Shown piece by piece: positions 61,104-64,000 of a DNA stretch of 64,000 bases. The stretch is from contig NZ_BQHI01000023.1 of NCBI RefSeq assembly GCF_021603585.1, forward strand, positions 1 through 64,000, read 5' to 3'. A program made the translations under genes and the position numbers. Numbering within the stretch: the stretch's first letter is position 1; every line of letters starts with the position of its first letter. This DNA comes from Pseudomonas sputi (GTDB lineage Bacteria > Pseudomonadota > Gammaproteobacteria > Pseudomonadales > Pseudomonadaceae). The notes under the pieces are model-generated. The model had not been told where the DNA came from. It searched no databases and worked only from the letters and a program-made list of their open reading frames with translations.

Positions 61104-61997
61104 ATGGCCAACGCTTTACCCGACCTGAAACTGTTGCGCATCTTCGTCAGCGTCGTGCGCCATCAGGGGTTTGCCAACGCGCAGCAGGAACTCAACCTGT
61201 CGACTTCGGCGATCAGCACCTACATGAGCCAGCTCGAAGCCGCGCTGGGTCTGGTGCTGTGCCATCGCGGGCGCGGCGGTTTCAGCCTGACCAGCAAGGG
61301 CGAGCTGTTCCATCAGGAAACCCTGCGCCTGCTGGCCGAGCTCGAAGGTTTCGAGCAATACGCCGCCGCGCTCAAGGGTGAATTGCGCGGCACCCTCAAT
61401 CTGGGGGTGATCGACTCCACGGTCAGCGACAAGGCCTTGCCGTTCGCCGAAGCCATCGGTGCCTACAGCCAGGAACACCCGGCGGTGCATTTGCATCTGT
61501 CGGTGATGAGCCCCTACGAACTGCAACTCGGCGTGCAGGACAATCGCCTCGACCTGGCCATCGGGGCGTTTTCCACGCGCATGAGCGGTCTGGTGTACAT
61601 GCCGCTGTATCGCGAACAGCATTGGCTGTATTGCAGCAACCGGCACCCGCTGTTCAACGAACGGCGGATTCCCGAACAGGTCATCACCCAGCAACGCATG
61701 GTCGGACGCGGTTACTGGAGCCAGGCCGAACTGGCCCGTCACGGTTTCAAACACAGCGCCGCGACCGTGGAAAGTATGGAAGCGCAGCTGATTCTGGTGC
61801 TGTCCGGCGCCTACATCGGTTACCTGCCGGAGCACTACGCCCAGGCCTGGGCCGACAAGGGCGACCTGCGGGTGCTGCTGCCGGCCACCTTCGGCTATCA
61901 GGCGCCGTTTTCCATGATCATGCGCCGTGGCCGCAGCCGCGAGCCGCTGATCCAGACCTTCCGCGACTTGCTCAAAGCGCAGCTCAATCAGGCATAA
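61104..61997 (+). CDS. gbuR: LysR-family regulator of guanidinobutyrate use
   Basis: A 297-aa LysR-type regulator with helix-turn-helix GFANAQQELNLSTSAISTYMSQLEAALGLVLCHR and effector domain GTLNLGVIDSTVSDKALPFA onward. It is divergent from gbuA, as in P. aeruginosa, and is expected to activate gbuA and the transporters when guanidinobutyrate is present. ATG 61104 follows GGAGTAGAC; in-frame reading upstream (61029) crosses the repeat and has no conserved residues. The repeat at 61047-61077 lies in its leader. Confidence 0.9.
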   Translation: MANALPDLKLLRIFVSVVRHQGFANAQQELNLSTSAISTYMSQLEAALGLVLCHRGRGGFSLTSKGELFHQETLRLLAELEGFEQYAAALKGELRGTLNLGVIDSTVSDKALPFAEAIGAYSQEHPAVHLHLSVMSPYELQLGVQDNRLDLAIGAFSTRMSGLVYMPLYREQHWLYCSNRHPLFNERRIPEQVITQQRMVGRGYWSQAELARHGFKHSAATVESMEAQLILVLSGAYIGYLPEHYAQAWADKGDLRVLLPATFGYQAPFSMIMRRGRSREPLIQTFRDLLKAQLNQA

Positions 61998-62001
61998 GAC
62001 A

Positions 62002-62595
62002 ATGTCCAGACCCCAATGCCCGCGCTGCCTGCGCCCACAAACCCACTGCCTGTGCCCACTGATCCCGAGCCTCGACAGTCGCACCCGGGTGTTGCTGTTG
62101 CAGCACCCGAGCGAGGTCAGTCATGCGCTCAACACCGCTCGGCTGGCGGCGCTCGGTTTGAACAATGCCGAACTGATTGTCGGGGAGGTGTTCGAGGATC
62201 TGCCCGCGCTGTTGAATCGCCCGGGGTATCGGGCGCGGTTGCTGTTTCCGGCGGACGATGCGCAGCCGATGCAGGCTTACGCCGCGTCCGATGAGCCGCT
62301 GTTGCTGGTGGTGCCGGACGGCACCTGGCGCAAGGCGCGCAAGATGCTGCACCTCAATCCCTTGCTGGCGGCGTTGCCACGGGTGACGCTGGCGGAAGGC
62401 GGGGTTTCGCGGTATCGGCTGCGCAAGGCACCGGGGCCGGGGGCGTTGTCGACGATCGAGGCGATTGTGCAAGCGTTGCAGACGCTGGAAGCGCCGGCGT
62501 CGTTCGAGCCGCTGCTCAAGCCGTTCGAGGCGTTGATTGAAGGGCAGATTGCGGCGATGGGGGAGGCGACTTTCCAGAAGAATCACGGAGGCTGA
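62002..62595 (+). CDS. tapT: tRNA-uridine aminocarboxypropyltransferase (DTW domain)
   Basis: A 197-aa DTW-domain protein that adds the aminocarboxypropyl group to uridine 47 of tRNA. The N-terminal zinc cluster is CPRCLRPQTHCLC (C6, C9, C16, C18), the DTW motif appears as DGTW near residue 106, and STIEA near residue 149 completes the SPOUT-related signature. The length matches E. coli TapT (YfiP). It begins four bases after the gbuR stop and may be cotranscribed by readthrough; a repeat lies just after the gene. Confidence 0.92.
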   Translation: MSRPQCPRCLRPQTHCLCPLIPSLDSRTRVLLLQHPSEVSHALNTARLAALGLNNAELIVGEVFEDLPALLNRPGYRARLLFPADDAQPMQAYAASDEPLLLVVPDGTWRKARKMLHLNPLLAALPRVTLAEGGVSRYRLRKAPGPGALSTIEAIVQALQTLEAPASFEPLLKPFEALIEGQIAAMGEATFQKNHGG

Positions 62596-62608
62596 TCGGA
62601 CGGGTACT

Positions 62609-62639
62609 GATCGTTCCCACGCGGAGCGTGGGAACGATC
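62609..62639. repeat. GATCGTTCCC palindromic repeat, short copy
   Basis: A perfect 31-bp short form, identical to the copy at 33809, between the convergent tapT and HlyD-family genes. Confidence 0.92.
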
Positions 62640-62654
62640 ACAAGCTCCGGATAA

Positions 62655-64000
62655 TTAGCGTTCGCGCATCGCCTCGGTCCGGGCCTTGAGCACCGGTTTG
62701 AGCAGGTAATCCAGCACGCTTTTCTCCCCGGTGATGATGTCCACCGTCGCCACCATCCCCGGAATGATCAGCAGCGGTTTCACATCCCCGCCCAGGTGGT
62801 TTTTGTCGGTGCGCACCTGGATCAGGTAGAAGCTGTTGCCCTTGTCATCGGTAATCGTGTCGGCACCGATCAGCTCAAGTCTGGCGCTGAGCCCGCCATA
62901 GATGGTGTAGTCGTAGGCGCTGAACTTGACCATGGCTTTCTGGCCCGGATGCAGGAACGCCACGTCCTGCGGTCGGACCTTGGCTTCGATCAGCAGGTTG
63001 TCTTCCAGCGGCACGATTTCCACCATGTCGCTGCCCGGCTGCACCACGCCGCCGATGGTGTTGACCTTCATTTGCTTGATCACCCCATGCACCGGCGAGG
63101 TCACGGTGGTGCGGCTGACGCGGTCGTCGATGGCGATGCTCGACGCGGTGATTTTCGACAGGTCGGTGCGTTTCTCGTTGAGCTCCTTGGCCGCTTCGGA
63201 GCGGAAGGTCTGTTCCGATTCGTCGATCTTGCTGCGGATCTCGGCGATGGCCGATTCGGCGCGGGGAATCGCCAGCGTCGTGGCGTTCAGGGAACCGCGA
63301 ATTTCCACGGCGCTGCGCTTGAGCCGCAGGATCTCCACCGGCGACACGGCACCGGTCTTGACCAGCGGTTCGGACATGTTCATTTCCTGATTGACCAGCG
63401 CCAGGCTCGAACTGTATTGCCCCTGTTTCGAGCGAAACTCCGCCAGCTCCTGAGTCTTCTGCCGCAGTTGTTCACTCAGAGTGCGCTGTTCGCTGGCCAG
63501 CCGCCGTTGCCGTTGTTCGTAAAGCGAGCGCTCGTCCTCAGCCACTTGCGGGGCCTTGGCGATCACCTCGTCCGACAGCTTGAACGGCCGGCCTTCGGCT
63601 TCGGCGGACAAGCGTTCGACCTGTGCAGTCAGGGCATAGCGATCGGCCTCGCTCTCACCCTTGTTCGACAGAAACCGCGTGTCGTCCAGGCGCAGCAGTT
63701 TGTCGCCCTTGTCGACCATCTGCCCTTCGCGCACGAAGATCTCGGTGACGATCCCGCCCTCGAGGTTCTGGATCACCTGGACTTTGCTCGACGGAATCGC
63801 CTTGCCTTCGCCCATGGTCACTTCCTGCAACACCGCGAACTTGGCCCAGACCAGCGCACTGATGAGCAGCGCCGCTGCCAGCCACACGGTAATCCGCGAC
63901 CAGCGCGGCGAGTCCTGCAACGAAGCGCTGGCCGTTTCCGGCATGAATTCGGCTTCGGCGCTTTTACCGAAACTGTCGAAGTACCCGCGGGGTTTTGAAG
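62655..64000 (-). CDS. HlyD-family type I secretion membrane-fusion protein (partial, N-terminus missing)
   Basis: At least 448 codons of a type I secretion periplasmic adaptor; the reading frame stays open past the window edge. From the first in-frame Met (63944) the order is a membrane helix (ITVWLAAALLISALVWAKFA), the lipoyl/biotinyl half SKVQVIQNLEGGIVTEIFVREGQMV, a long coiled coil (about residues 100-290), the second lipoyl half and the HlyD barrel (VTSPVHGVIKQMKVNTIGG, LIEAKVRPQDVAFLHPGQ). The upstream codons (SKPRGYFDSFGKSAEAEF) belong to the protein. It resembles adaptors for large adhesins such as LapC or the second pseudomonad adhesin system, but that gene is outside the window. 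Confidence 0.9.
   Translation of the reverse strand, partial: SKPRGYFDSFGKSAEAEFMPETASASLQDSPRWSRITVWLAAALLISALVWAKFAVLQEVTMGEGKAIPSSKVQVIQNLEGGIVTEIFVREGQMVDKGDKLLRLDDTRFLSNKGESEADRYALTAQVERLSAEAEGRPFKLSDEVIAKAPQVAEDERSLYEQRQRRLASEQRTLSEQLRQKTQELAEFRSKQGQYSSSLALVNQEMNMSEPLVKTGAVSPVEILRLKRSAVEIRGSLNATTLAIPRAESAIAEIRSKIDESEQTFRSEAAKELNEKRTDLSKITASSIAIDDRVSRTTVTSPVHGVIKQMKVNTIGGVVQPGSDMVEIVPLEDNLLIEAKVRPQDVAFLHPGQKAMVKFSAYDYTIYGGLSARLELIGADTITDDKGNSFYLIQVRTDKNHLGGDVKPLLIIPGMVATVDIITGEKSVLDYLLKPVLKARTEAMRER

Noticed and set aside
57-62639. CRISPR array or phage attachment sites made from the GATCGTTCCC repeats
   Set aside because: The copies are dispersed over 62 kb, vary in length and lie between ordinary genes, with no spacers, cas genes or integrase.

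Overview
The window is about 64 kb of GC-rich chromosomal DNA from a Pseudomonas, most likely the P. fluorescens species group. The evidence is the dense single-copy gene layout, protein families with near-identical P. aeruginosa counterparts (a gbu locus, a FabH-like/ECF sigma/anti-sigma trio, LpxO, AceK, HrpA), and a family of dispersed GATCGTTCCCACG palindromic repeats typical of fluorescent pseudomonads. It looks like the end of a draft contig, because bases 13-46 match an Illumina Nextera adapter at 32 of 34 positions. I found no rRNA, tRNA, CRISPR array, insertion sequence, integrase or prophage.

Layout. 0.1-6.2 kb: YajD HNH nuclease, a spermidine-synthase-like methyltransferase, a Pro-rich exported peptide, a cyclic-nucleotide-binding protein, oligopeptidase B and a YafJ-type amidotransferase between two membrane proteins. 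6.3-11.1 kb: LysR regulator, MFS carrier and the 5-oxoprolinase set pxpABC. 11.2-15.2 kb: MoxR ATPase plus VWA protein, a DUF4160/DUF2442-HTH pair and a DUF748 protein. 15.3-21.4 kb: cysK, lpxO, a short unlisted peptide gene, two convergent EamA transporters and a chemoreceptor. 21.8-31.5 kb: aceK, hrpA, FabH-like synthase, ECF sigma/anti-sigma and a porin. 31.8-38.5 kb: FemAB-like acyltransferase, aqpZ, ABC exporter, then LysR-hydrolase-cyclophilin. 38.6-45 kb: azoreductase, EamA transporter, divergent LysR/YcaC hydrolase, MscS-family channel and a DEAD-box helicase. 44.9-56.4 kb: a papain-like cysteine protease with an unknown partner, assorted small conserved Pseudomonas proteins, CvfB-like RNA-binding protein, more transporters and regulators, an ACP-like protein lacking the modified serine, and a metallo-hydrolase. 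56.4-62 kb: the gbu locus for 4-guanidinobutyrate use (two transporters, SnoaL-like protein, GbuA amidinohydrolase, divergent GbuR). The end holds tapT and the C-terminal part of a type I secretion adaptor that runs off the window.

Most of the region is core or persistent genome. Genes work together in pxpABC (pyroglutamate to glutamate), gbu (guanidinobutyrate to GABA plus urea), the sigma/anti-sigma pair beside the fatty-acid condensing enzyme, and MoxR-VWA. The best candidates for something little described are the cysteine protease two-gene operon with tandem operator-like sites (44.9-46.3 kb), the DUF4160/DUF2442-HTH pair with a palindrome at its start (13.4-14.1 kb), the 54-codon peptide gene with its own promoter (17.5-17.75 kb), and the serine-less ACP (55.4 kb). 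All functions are inferred by reading the sequence; no database search was run.
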